DNA from: Hydrangea macrophylla
Taxonomy: Eukaryota; Streptophyta; Magnoliopsida; Cornales; Hydrangeaceae
Direction of reading: 5' to 3'
DNA length: 64,000 nucleotides
Assembly (NCBI GenBank): GCA_033977485.1
Contig: CM066988.1
Coordinates: 75,923,669 to 75,987,668 of the forward strand
Below, piece by piece: positions 21,806-32,038 of this stretch. Positions within the stretch are counted from its first letter, which is position 1; the number at the start of each line of letters is the position of its first letter. Under the pieces are notes generated by a model, which saw nothing but the letters and a program-made list of their open reading frames with translations, was not told where the DNA came from and made no database searches. Position numbers and translations under genes: made by a program.

Positions 21806-23084
21806 TCGAACCCAGAATCTCTGGTTTCGCGGACCAGAATTCCTGATTTTGGGTTCACTCGAGGATTAGACTTGAAAGCATCTTGTTAATCGAATTAATT
21901 TATTTTTGTGTGCCCGTTGCATTGCACTTGCATGTCTAGCGAGTCAATTGCACAGAATTATGACCTTGGAGGCTCGGGGCAACCCGGTCGGTCAAGCCAT
22001 CATGGGACTATGCTATCACCCTTGATCTCGTACCATGTTGGTATATGAAGCATCCTATCGGGTGTGTGTCAAGGGTCCCTTATTTGACCAAAACCCAGCC
22101 TTTGCATAGTAGCTTCTATAGAACCTTTCCAATCTTAGAAAATTAATTCTTGATTAGGATTATATGCTAGGGAGTTTTCTATGCCCGAAAGGGATTACTT
22201 GAGATGATGACGATGCTTACTTGATAAAAGATGTGTAACCTCTTAATCACTTTTTGGTCCCTCTTCATATCCCATGACATTTGAGAGCATGCCGAAAATT
22301 CGATTATAAGATTACACCTCTTATATCATGTTTAGTTAAGCATCATTGACCTTGTATGCATCCAAATTCATGAAGACTACGGCAATAATCCGATCATGTG
22401 ACCCTCCTACCCAAAGAATTTTAAATCCATCTTTGAAAGCAAATGGACTTTTTCCATCTTTTTTCCAAAGTTTTCAATCGCTCTTTCAAAAAAATCTTTG
22501 GAGTTCACTTTCTTTTTTTAAAACTCCAAACTAATCTTTGTTAAAATATATTTTCACATAATCCTGGGAATTGTTCTTAGGAGAAATGTCTTTCAAATGA
22601 ATTTTAAAGCAAAATTTCAAACCCAATCATCTTTGTTGAGGAATGTTTAACATCCTCGTTCTCAAAAGGATTCTAAAAAATTGATTTCAAAAGATTTTAT
22701 CATCCAAGATATACTTTCCAAAAGCATGTCCAAACTTTGAAAGGGTAACGAGGATCACAATGAAAGGAGAAGATGGCGCACTTGACATGGGTAAAGATTC
22801 TATGTGCTTATGTGTTTATGTGTTAGGATTAAGATTTCCTTTCTTTTGTATATAGAATAGGCACACATGCACACATGCAATGCATCCGTGTGACATGAAC
22901 CATTTCATCTCACCAAAAGTCTTTCAAAATATATATAATAAGAGATTTTGATAAAAAATAAAGAAAACATAAAATTTTTTGAAAAAATGTTTCTTTTTGT
23001 AGGGTAAAAATAGCATCTAGTTCGGGCACGATTTGGTTCAGAAGTCTCACTGCAAGGTTAGTAAGAAGAGGAGAAGACAGTTAA
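21806..23084 (+). other. Leader of the Tat element, non-coding
   Basis: About 1.3 kb between primer site and gag. No domain-bearing frame was found. It likely holds packaging and translation signals, but none can be pinpointed. Confidence 0.5.
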
Positions 23085-24654
23085 ATGGTGGAGAACGATA
23101 GGGAGGTAGCAGAGTTAAGGACACTGGTAGAACAACAAGCAGAACAGATGAGGCGACAAGCTAAGAATATGAACCGAATGATGGTCATGATAGAAGCAAT
23201 AGCACGCCTACCACCAATTGTGAATCCACCAAACAATGACCCGCCGGTTAGGGAAGAAGGTTGGTATGATGAACCAGAGATGCCAAGGGCCGAGTCCCCC
23301 AGAGCAGAAAGGGAAAGGTTGGAAAGAGAGAAGGAGAGGATAATGACCGAAAAGATATAGAAGTTGGAAAGGGTAATGCGCAAGGCTTAGGGGGTCGATA
23401 CTTACCTGATGGAGCTAGAAGGTCTGTATGATGGAATCCGTGAAACACTGCCTGCCGGTTTTAAAATGCCAGTTTTCGATAAGTTTGACAGGACAGGGAA
23501 TCCTCGCAGCCATGTGAGAATGTGTATCGGAGCTTTCCAACCCAGTGGGCTGAGCACTGCCATAATGGCTGTCTTATTTCAGCAGACTTTAAGGAGAGCC
23601 ACTTTTTCCTGGTACCTCACTCTCGAACCAAGTAAAACCCGAGTTTGGGAAAAAGTGAAGTGTTCGTGGCACAGTATGAGTACAACCAAGACTTGGATGT
23701 CACAGTCCGGGATTTGGAGACCACTAGGCAGGGAAATAAGGAATCATTTGCTGAGTATCTGAGTAGGTGGAGGGGAAAAACAGCTAAAATAGTACAGAGG
23801 CCATCCGAGAAAGACCAGATCCGAATGTTGATGAAGAACCTTCAGCCCGTCTATCAAGAGAAGATGAGATTCCAGTCGATCAACACCTTTGCTGAGGTTT
23901 TTGACGTGGGAATAAGGATAGAGGATGCGATCCAAGAAGGGGTAATCAAGAAGGAAGAATAGTCGAATCGGTATAGAAGGCTAAGCTATGGGTCAAATGG
24001 AGGACATTCGGGGGGTCACTCTAGCCCCACTGATGTCAACGCGCTAAATGGACCGAAGAGGAAATTCGACATAACACCAAGGAGAGGAGGGGACAAACAG
24101 CCAAGAAATTTTTAGATTTGGGGGTATCACTGTCAACCGTCCTCGATAGGCTAACGGCAAAGGGCCATCTTCGCATGTTGGAGCCTCGACCTCTACCAAG
24201 TCCACTTCTGCCAATGTTCCAGGAGGATATTTATCGCAAGTTTCACCAAAAGAAGGGTCATTCTACGGATTGGTGCACAAGGCTAAGGCACAAAATCCAG
24301 GACCTCATTGATAACAAGGTGATATTTGAACCATCTGTCAGGGCTCCCAATGTTACCAAGAACCCGTTACCACATCATCATGCCGTACCACCACCGCAGG
24401 GTCTCTATTTCCTAGAGGTAGAAGGAGTGACATTTGATCCATCTAAGCTGATCACGAAGATTGGGGAACCGAGGAAGTATTACCAATTACTGGGAAATCT
24501 GGGGATCTATATGATTGAGAATCAGTCCGAGGCATGGAAAGAAGAAATAATAGAGCAGTCAGATTGGTGGGTACAAGCTAATAGTCAAGATGTGGATCAA
24601 GTAGAAGACGATCTATGGTATGGGAGTGACAAAGAGATAGAGATGGGAAAATAA
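23085..24654 (+). pseudogene. Tat gag (capsid and nucleocapsid), frameshifted
   Basis: Gag forms the virus-like particle and binds genomic RNA. The frame opens MVENDREVAELRTLVEQQAE, a coiled-coil start. The retrotransposon gag domain follows: LPAGFKMPVFDKFDRTGNP near 23450, then after a frameshift near 23645 VTVRDLETTRQ and ESFAEYLSRWRGK (about 23700-23775), then MLMKNLQP. A second frameshift leads to 24118-24654, with the knuckle-like YRKFHQKKGHSTDWC near 24230. There the usual first Cys (YCKFHQ in relatives) is Arg, so zinc binding is doubtful. In-frame stops near 23358 and 23388 fit lost Gln codons. The frame continues into protease with no clear gene boundary. Confidence 0.88.
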
Positions 24655-25360
24655 GGTTCAAAAGCTATTCCAGAAATCGACAATTTATAGGCAAAAGAAG
24701 AAGTCAGCCATCTAACCCGGTCAGGGAGACATTTCAAGCCCTATGAGCTGGAGGAGGATCACCCGGGGAGAGAATTGGATAAAGGAAAAGGGAAAACGAA
24801 TGAAGAAGAGGAAGAAGATTGGGTTTTGAAGCAACTGAAGAAAACTCAGGCTAATATCACCATCTGGGGATTGTTAGTTACTTCCAAACGTCACCGGCAG
24901 GCAGTTCTAGACGCCTTGAACCAATCTGATGGTTCTATTAACACAACACCAGAAGATCTCATAGGGATTATCAGTAGGATTCCGACTCTTGCTATTACCT
25001 TCTCATCAGATGACCTACCTCCGGGAGGCCCTGTTCACAATAAACCACTATATGTCACTGTTGAATGCCTGGAAAACATTGTGCCTGCCTGTCTTGTTAA
25101 CAATGGGTCCACTCTAAATGTGTGTCCATTCCGAATAGCTAAGTGCATGGGTCAACGTTCATACCGTCTGAACAGAAGGTGAGGGTGTATGACAACACTC
25201 AGAGGACAGTCATGGAAATAATCATCCTTCATCTCGCTGTCAGGCCCATGAAAAAAGAAGCCAAATTTTAAGTCATTGACATCCCTGCTTCTTTCAATTT
25301 GTTGTTGGGGAGGCTATGGTTGGATAGTCTGGGTGCCATACAATCTACAGTTCATCAGAA
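24655..25360 (+). pseudogene. Tat aspartic protease region
   Basis: The linker LTRSGRHFKPYELEED (about 24711) is the usual gag-protease junction in this lineage. An acidic linker and ISRIPTLAITFSSDDLPPGG lead to the active site PACLVNNGSTLNVCP near 25085. The family has DNG or DSG here, so Asp to Asn removes the catalytic residue. The flap and C-terminal part continue in another frame (NTQRTVMEIIILHLAV, IDIPASFNLLLGR), with a TAA where Gln is expected at about 25270. The enzyme would be dead from both the active-site change and the frameshift. Confidence 0.82.
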
Positions 25361-25428
25361 AGTCAAAAGCTTCATCAAGAGCGCCGGTTCTGGAAGTACA
25401 ATTTCAGGAAGAAGGGACAAGTCTGGGA

Positions 25429-25443
25429 GGGGGGGGGGGGGGG
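25429..25443. repeat. G15 tract in the protease/G-patch linker
   Basis: A 15-G run translates as poly-Gly and marks a frame change between protease and the G-patch segment. Its length may be unstable or an assembly artefact. Confidence 0.85.
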
Positions 25444-26112
25444 TTCGAGTTTATTAACATGTTGGAAGAAGAGAAGCTGAGAGAGTTCCTGCCGCTAAAC
25501 TTTGATCAGTACGCAAGTCCGTTGGTCGCCAGGATTATAAAAAAGATGGGTTTCTTCCCAGGTATAGGGTGGGGTAAGAGTCATCAAGGCCTGCTAGAAT
25601 TTCCAAGGATCCTCACTCAGACTCACACTCATGGTCTGGGTTATCAACCCTCAAAGAAAGAGCTGAGAGAGAAGAAGAAGGCAACTGACGCACCATTGGA
25701 CCCTTACCTGAAGACGCTCAATGGACACTTTGTGAAAGAGGGAGAGGATTTCCCCTTTTGTGGCTTCCCAGAACCATGGGTGGATCGGAAAGACAAATGT
25801 TTAAAGCCAGGGTTTGAGATCTTCTTTCCCCATGAATTCTCTAGGTATCAAGATTCAAATCTGCAGGCGCCCGCGAAGTCAGCTACTGCCAAAGATTGGA
25901 TTGGTGTACTGGATGGCTTAGTCATGAAGAACTTGTTGGGAAAAGAAAGCACAAAAACTGAGGGAACGGGCCAAGAAGGAGTCGTGGAAGACAAGGCCAG
26001 AAAAGAGCATGCCGAGGGTTGGGTACAAGAGGAAGAACCGAAAAAAGAAGAGATGAAGGAGATTACCAAGACAGGGGAACTGGAGGAATGCTTCATCACC
26101 GATCTGGGATGA
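25444..26112 (+). pseudogene. G-patch domain segment downstream of protease
   Basis: Translation reads INMLEEEKLREFLPL, then a G-patch: IIKKMGFFPGIGWGKSHQGL (about 25525-25590) and HGLGYQPSKKELREKK (about 25630-25680), showing the Gly-aromatic spacing of the fold. G-patches bind RNA or RNA helicases, and follow protease in some retroelements. A tail of about 140 residues rich in Glu and Lys ends in a stop at 26110. It may have been a processed peptide between protease and reverse transcriptase. The ORF track begins at 25276, but residues before the G tract are out of the true frame. Confidence 0.8.
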
Positions 26113-26204
26113 GAAAGCAAGAAAGAGTGGGTCTTTAAGTCTAGTGATAGGTATCCCCCACACCCAGAGTCTGTAATGGCCCAAATGAGGCATCTTTTAA
26201 TTTC

Positions 26205-27065
26205 ATGTCTGTTGTAATCGCTCCAAAGAAAATCAATGAAAGTATGACTAGTTCTGCCTACTCGAATGCGTTTAATGAATGTGATAAATGTGATGATCAT
26301 GAAATACCAAATGAATTGCAAAAATTAATCAAAAAAGAAAAAGAATTTGCATGTAAGATCATTGAGAACACTCTAACGATAAATCTAGGAAATGAAGATA
26401 ATCCTCAAAATATTTTTATTGGCTCTACACTTAGCAAAGAAGAAAGCAAAGAATTAATCAATCTATTAAATTAATTCAAAGATGTTTTTGCATGGTCTTA
26501 TAGCGATATGCCAGGTGTCGATCCAGAAATTGTCCAACACCACATCCCCCTCTTCCCCAATTCAAAACCTATAAAACAAAAATTGAGGCGAATGAGGCCT
26601 AAATGGGCACTCAAAGTCAAAGAGGAAGTTAAAAAGCAATTGAGAGCCGGATTCTTAATGGTCACCGAGTATCCAGAATGGATTGCCAATATAGTGCCTG
26701 TCCCAAAAAAGGACGGTCGTGTTAGGGTTTGTGTCAACTTTCGGGATTTGAACAGAGCCAGCCCTAAGGACGATTTCCCTTTACCTCACATTGATGTGTT
26801 AGTGGACAATACTGTGGGGCACGAGCTCCTGTTTTTTATGGATGGATTCTCAGGGTATAACCAGATTCTAATGGCGCTCGAGGATAGGGAAAAAACCACT
26901 TTCATCACACCATGGGACACGTACTGCTATAGGGTGATGCCATTTGGGCTTAAAAATGTGGGGGCAACTTACCAGCGGGCCGCTATAATGTTGTTGCACG
27001 ATATGATCCATAAGGAGGTAGAAGTGTATGTGGACGATATGATTGTGAAATCTAAGGAGAGGTAG
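26205..27065 (+). pseudogene. Tat reverse transcriptase
   Basis: The N-terminal linker (26205-26474) ends at a TAA, after which FKDVFAWSYSDMPGV (26475) starts the conserved pre-RT block. RT motifs are all visible: VPVPKKDGRVRVCVNFRDLN near 26697, FFMDGFSGYNQILMA near 26832, YCYRVMPFGLKNVGATYQRA near 26922 and the catalytic VYVDDMIVKSKE near 27027. A frameshift follows at about 27062. The catalytic Asp pair is intact, but the frame is not continuous with RNase H. It would copy the element's RNA inside the particle. Confidence 0.92.
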
Positions 27066-27850
27066 GACACTTGGATGCATTAAGAAAGTTCTTTGGAAGG
27101 TTAAGAGAATTTAGAATGAGGTTGAACCCTCAAAGTGCACCTTCGGAGTCACTACCGGAAAGTTGTTAGGGTTTCTCATCACTCAGAGAGGGATAGAGGT
27201 GGACCTGACCAAAATAAAGGCCATAATCGAAATGCAGTCGCCCAAGAATGAGAAGGAATTAAGGGGATTTCTAGGTAGAATATAGTTCATAAGCCGTTTT
27301 ATCTCAAAACTTACCCTTACCTGTGACCCTTTGTTTAAGCTGCTTAGAAAAGGAGAGAAGTTTGAATGGGATACCTTATCCCAACAAGCCTTCAAAAAAG
27401 TCAAAACTGACCTTCAAAACCCGCCTGTCTTATCACCACCCTTACCCGAAAGACCTTTACTGCTGTACCTTTCTGTATCCGAAGATTCAATGGGGTGTAA
27501 GTTGGCCCAAGAAGGAGAAGAGGGGCACGCAGAAAAAGCCATTTATTACTTGAGCAAAAGGATGTCTGGATACGAGTTTAAATATTCGTCTTTAGAAAAA
27601 GCCTGTTGGGCTTTGGTCTGGTGCACCCGTCGCCTTAGGCACTACATGTTGGCCTTCCCTGTAACCCTGATATCCCGAATGGACCCACTTAAATACCTGT
27701 TTTGAAAAACCCGTGTTGACCATTAGAATTTCTCAGTGGACCATGATGCTAGCTGAGTTCGACATCAAGTATGTCACTGCCAAATCCGTAAAAGGGAGAG
27801 TTGTCGCTGAATGCTTGGCTGACCTTGTAATAGAATCATAAGAAAAGGGT
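27066..27850 (+). pseudogene. Tat RT connection and RNase H
   Basis: After frameshifts, the connection reads through 27110-27330 in broken pieces. RNase H is readable at 27331-27705 (KGEKFEWDTLSQQAFKKVK, RPLLLYLSVSEDSMGCKLAQ, AIYYLSKRMSGYEFKYSSLE, LISRMDPLKYLF). The rest (ISQWTMMLAEFDIKYVTAKS, RVVAECLADL) continues in another frame to 27838. It would degrade RNA in the RNA-DNA hybrid. Confidence 0.85.
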
Positions 27851-28549
27851 GAGTTTCAGTTTCCAGACGAAGGAGTAATGGGGATAGAGGAGAATTTGTG
27901 GAAAATGTGCTTTGACAGAGCGGCTAATCAGTTAGGCTATGGGGTCGGAGTCATCCTCGTGGCACCAGATGGAACTCTTATGCCATTAGCTGTTAAGCTT
28001 AGGTATAATTCAACCAATAACATGGCGGAGTACGAAGCATGCATAATAGGAATGGAAGCGGCATTGGCTTTGAAAGTCAAGAGAATTGATGTTTTTAGAG
28101 ATTCCAATTTGATCATATCTCAAGTCCGAGGTGATTGGAGGGTGAAGCACGAGAAATTAAGACCCTACCGTGACAATCTGGAAAGTTTAAAGGTCAAGTT
28201 CAAGAAAATATCATTCTATTACCTCCCCCGTGAAGAGAATCAGCTAGCCGACTCCTTAGCTACCTTAGCCTCAATGGTACAAATTCCCTCGGGAGTCACC
28301 ATGATCCCACTATCCCTAGAAATAAGGAACCAACCTTCATTTGAGATGGTCGCGGCCCTGGAAGATGAATGTGAAGTGCCTTGGTACAAGGATGTCTGGA
28401 ATTTCATTAAGGAGGGAGAATACCCCGAAGGAGCCTCGGAAAAAGACAGAAGAGCAATTCAAAGGTTCTCCACTCAGTTCGTGATCTATACGGATAAACT
28501 GTGGAAGAAGTCATACACCGGGTATAATTTGGAGTGCCTATGTGGAAGA
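27851..28549 (+). pseudogene. Second RNase H of the Tat element and linker to integrase
   Basis: A distinct RNase H: WKMCFDRAANQLGYGVGVIL (usually FDGAAN, here Arg), NNMAEYEACIIGMEAAL, VFRDSNLIISQV and NQLADSLATLASM. The acidic residues of the D-E-D-D set are present. A dual RNase H is the hallmark of Tat elements. The linker (RNQPSFEMVAALEDE, PWYKDVWNFIKEGEYPEGAS) leads to the integrase. The 224-codon frame from 27878 is open until a TAG at 28550. Confidence 0.9.
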
Positions 28550-29625
28550 TAGACTGAAAGAATGATGGAAGAAATACATGAAGGAGTGTGCGGGCCCCAT
28601 ATGAACAGACACATGCTGACAAAGAAGATAATCCGACAAGGGTATTATTGAACGACCTTAGACAAAGACTGCTGCGAATATGTTTGGAGGTGCCATAAAT
28701 GCCAAATCCATGCGAACCTGATGCACACCCCACCGTTTTAGCTCTATAACATGACTAAGCCTTGGCCGTTTTTCGTCTGGGGTATTGATATTATTGGTGA
28801 GATAGTTCCAAAGGCCTCCAATGGACACCGATACATAATTGTAGCCATCGATTAGTTCACTAAGTGGGTGGAAGTCGCGTCATATGCGACTTTGAAGGCT
28901 AAGGACGTGGTGAATTTCATTGAAAAGAACATAATTTGCAGATACGGGATCCCAAATGAGTTCATTTCTGATCACGGCAGTCATTTCCAAGGGGAAGTCA
29001 TCCCGTTGTTAGAAAAGTATAAGATCACCCGTCACCAGTTGTCTCCATATAGACCACAGACGAATGGGGCGGTAGAGGCAGCAAATAAGAATGTCAAAGC
29101 GATCTTAGGGAAAACGACGGACACATATAAGGATTGGCATGAGAAGCTGCCATTTGTGCTATGGGGATACTGGACTTCCGTAAGAACTTTTACAGGAGCT
29201 ACACCGTATTCGCTGGTTTATAGGATGGAAGCCGTCCTTCCCATCGAGGTAAAGATTCCCTCTCTAAGGGATTTGGCCGAATGTGAAATAATTGAGTTAG
29301 AGTGGACACGGGGGAGGTATGAAGAATTGATGTTGCTTGATGAGAAGAGGTTGGCTATAATAAAGCATACTCAGGGATATCAGAAGAGGATAGCTCGTGC
29401 TTTCAACAAAAAGGTCCACCCAAGGAAGCTTGCTGAGGGTGGCCTGGTCCTCAAAGAACTAAAAGTGCCTGTTTTAGACCCAGAGGAAAATTCAAACCCA
29501 ACTGGGTTGGGCCATACATCATTAAGACCCTCATCTCTAGAGGAGCGGCCTATCTTATGGACCTAGACGGGGTTGAATTTAAATAACCAATTAACCTCGA
29601 TCGCCTCAAAAAGTACTTTGCTTGA
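28550..29625 (+). pseudogene. Tat integrase
   Basis: The H2C2 zinc finger is EEIHEGVCGPHMNRHM...CHKCQ (about 28565-28706) with a TGA replacing Trp at 28648. The core has the first Asp in WGIDIIGE near 28780, the second in [10 protein letters not shown] near 28962 and Glu in NGAVEAANKNVK near 29070. The C-terminal part (LPFVLWGYWTSVRTFTGATPYSLVY; KKVHPRKLAEGGLVLK) is followed by a frameshift and PINLDRLKKYFA, the usual end of pol, at about 29625. The D-D-E set is intact, but stops near 28738 and 28853 break the frame. Confidence 0.92.
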
Positions 29626-30238
29626 AACCACTTCTTTCAAAGCCTCCTACATTGATGAACTGCGCTTGACCTGATTCCCACTAGGGGATACGTAGGCAAC
29701 CTGCTCAGTTCGGTCACTAATAATCGCCTAAAATGGCACTTTCTGTCAAGCCTTGAATCGAACTACTACGGACCTGATACCCATTCAGGGATAAGTAGGC
29801 GGGATCTCGAAAAGCCTTCGGTCCAGGAAAACCTAAAAAAAAAACCTGTGTTAAAATAAGGGCAAACTAGCATTTGCCCGAAACTGCTTCGAAGTCCCAA
29901 AACTAGGGGCAAACTTCATTTTCTATCCGAAGAACCCAGATATCTACTTTGAAACCCGTCTCTGGATCTCCTGGCTATTAAAATAAGTACCATAAAAGAA
30001 CAAACAAAAATTCATGGTATAGAATGAATAATACTTTAGCAAGACTCAAAGCAAAGTAATGAGCCAAGAAAAGACATTAAATGGAAAATTTTCATAACTT
30101 AAAATATTAATCGGAAGAGTGAACACTTTGATTAAACATGTCAGAACGTCTCCTAAAAACAAGAACACTCTTTGAGAAGAGAAATGAGAAAAATCACATT
30201 CAAAAGCGTAAAAGGATAGGCAGGACTTGTCTGAAATT
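29626..30238 (+). other. Non-coding spacer with repeated GGGATACGTAGGCA hairpins
   Basis: CTGATTCCCACTAGGGGATACGTAGGCA-type text at 29671 recurs as CTGATACCCATTCAGGGATAAGTAGGC at 29774, and again before the 3' LTR at 36077. Each forms a small stem (TCCC/GGGA) followed by ACGTAGGC. No ORF with family features lies here. Confidence 0.7.
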
Positions 30239-31346
30239 TTATAAAATAAAGCTTTGTCCTGTTGTTTTACTTTCATCCATGTATGTCAACAAAGTCTGTC
30301 CCTGGATCAGAGTTTGAATCTGAAGAAGGTACTCAGTAGTAGGCACGATCGAAGTAGGGACCCTCCGGAAAGGAGCTGAAACTCTATCATACCAAGCCTC
30401 AATGAAAGCCTTCACAATAGAAGGGCGCATGATCGAAACCCTCGTGAAATCAGCAGTAATATCCTCAGTAATATCCTGGAGAAGCCCGTACTGACGAGCC
30501 ACCCAGCCAGGAATATAGAAAGTGGTAGCATGCAAGCCAGGCAGCCAGATACCAGATCACCCGGGAAGCCGTACGGCGACGGAAAGATAAGACCACTGCG
30601 GGCAGATCCAACAGATATCACCAGCAGAAAGGCCTCAGAGCCAACCAATTTAAGCATCGGCAGAATGGAATAGGAGGTGAACCTCCATATGGTTGTAGGA
30701 AAGTGACCCCGTAAAGGTGTAAGGGGTGTAAAAAGAGATCCAGGCACTCCATGAGCCAAACGTGTAAGACAAAGGGTGACCCTGAAGATAACATAGCCCT
30801 GGCAGTATGGGCATAGTCCAAACCAATCAAGGTTTCACCAAGGATCAGCATAACGGCACTCTTCATCTCCCGCAGACCGCAGGCAATTAGAATGAGAACA
30901 TCAAAAGATGACTGAAAGAGGAAGTAAGAAAGCATGGCAATCGATAAAACACTACGCCGAATGACTTGATACCCATCGTCGTAAGGACCCCCCATCAAAG
31001 AGTAGACAGAAGAAAGGTGTTCAAAGTTCATTTGTTGGTCTTGAATGAAACAGCCTGCTGCATTTTGAGATGTGTGAAGGAGAGCAGCGAGGTCCCGGAC
31101 ATACCCGACCTGCACTAAAGGAACTATCGGATCCACAGAAGGATCAGTGTGCAGAATAGCGCTAAACTCCTCAAACAAGGGACAGATCTCCTGGGAGCCA
31201 AAACGAAAGACATGGAGAGAGGGATCCCAACATCGAATGGCAGCTTGAAACAAGCCTTTGTTTAGAATCATCCGTCGGAAAAAGAAGAGGACATTTAGTC
31301 TGAAACACTCAAAGTTGAGCCTGTCAATGTCGGAGAGAGTATCCAT
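30239..31346 (-). pseudogene. Antisense gene 1: DUF7745-like retroelement cargo
   Basis: Chosen start is MDTLSDIDRLNFECFRLN at 31346, about 90-100 bases after a TATA-like box; an earlier Met at 31478 lies upstream of that box. The core RCWDPSLHVFRFGSQEICPL (about 31240-31180) and FEEFSAIL resemble DUF7745 proteins, a plant family of unknown function common near gypsy pol genes. The first frame ends at 30618. The C-terminal part (HATTFYIPGWVARQYGLLQD...LTYMDESKTTGQSFIL) reads in another frame at 30535-30239, so at least one frameshift lies between. It runs opposite to pol. A 22-bp array lies directly upstream, as in the LTR. The family assignment is by recognition only. Confidence 0.65.
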
Positions 31347-31437
31347 CCATGGGAAGAGGATTTGGGAACTAATAGGGCCATTTGGGAAGGAAATGAATGA
31401 AAGAAGAGAGTGTTTTGCGGAGTTTTGAAGAGAAGGG

Positions 31438-31448
31438 GTATAAATAGA
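31438..31448 (-). promoter_or_regulatory. TATA-like box of antisense gene 1
   Basis: The minus strand reads CTATTTATACC, between the 22-bp array and the MDTLSDID start. The sequence is an imperfect TATA box; the role is inferred from position. Confidence 0.45.
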
Positions 31449-31469
31449 AGTAGCTTTGTCCAAAACACA

Positions 31470-31600
31470 GCGTGGCACTCGAAAAAGCAGAAAGGCACTC
31501 CATTATGTGCCGTACAGCAGTCCGTAAATGCCGTGCGCCATTTTCCAACTGTCGCAACGGTACTCACCGAGTGCCGTTTAGGCCTAACCGAGTGTCGCGA
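31470..31600. promoter_or_regulatory. 22-bp imperfect-palindrome array upstream of antisense gene 1
   Basis: Six consecutive units of 22 (one of 21) bases start at 31470, 31492, 31514, 31536, 31557 and 31579. The best copy reads ACGGTACTCACCGAGTGCCG at 31557, almost the same as LTR units such as those at 19313 and 19335. Confidence 0.85.
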
Positions 31601-32038
31601 TGAGCTATATTTTGGCCAGGATGTGTTTGTAATGTTTTCAGCCCACCTGCAAACAAAAAAATTGAATAAAAACATTAAAACGTGCGCATCATGCAGCACG
31701 TGCAACAAGACCAAGCTGTGGTCACAATCATTCATTCATTTATTCATGGATAAGCGATAGAAGCATAACAAATGCTGACAACATCACAGAAAAACAAAAA
31801 AGAGTTCAATGAAATAAAAAGGGACCAAGCCATGGTCGCACATACGATGAGCAGTAGTAAAAAGGGCGGGGAAGGTAAAAGCAGTCATAATAAAAATTTC
31901 TACCCTAGCTCGGCCATCTGGGAGCCGTCATCAAAACAAAAAAGAGGCATAAATGCATATACAATCATCCGAATAAAAGTGTTCGTCCTCCCCAAAAGTC
32001 ACTCAAAACATAAAAAAGGAAAGAGAGAATAAATAAGG
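31601..32038. other. Spacer between the two antisense genes
   Basis: A-rich on the plus strand, with no frame bearing family features. It may hold the 3' end of the PMD gene transcript and the distal promoter of the DUF7745-like gene. Confidence 0.5.

Noticed and set aside
23081..23383. 100-residue minus-strand ORF with a hydrophobic start
   Set aside because: It is the shadow of the gag coiled-coil start; no independent support.
25848..26321. 157-residue minus-strand ORF as a third antisense gene
   Set aside because: It is the reverse of the Glu/Lys-rich tail after the G-patch; the plus-strand frame has clear family features.
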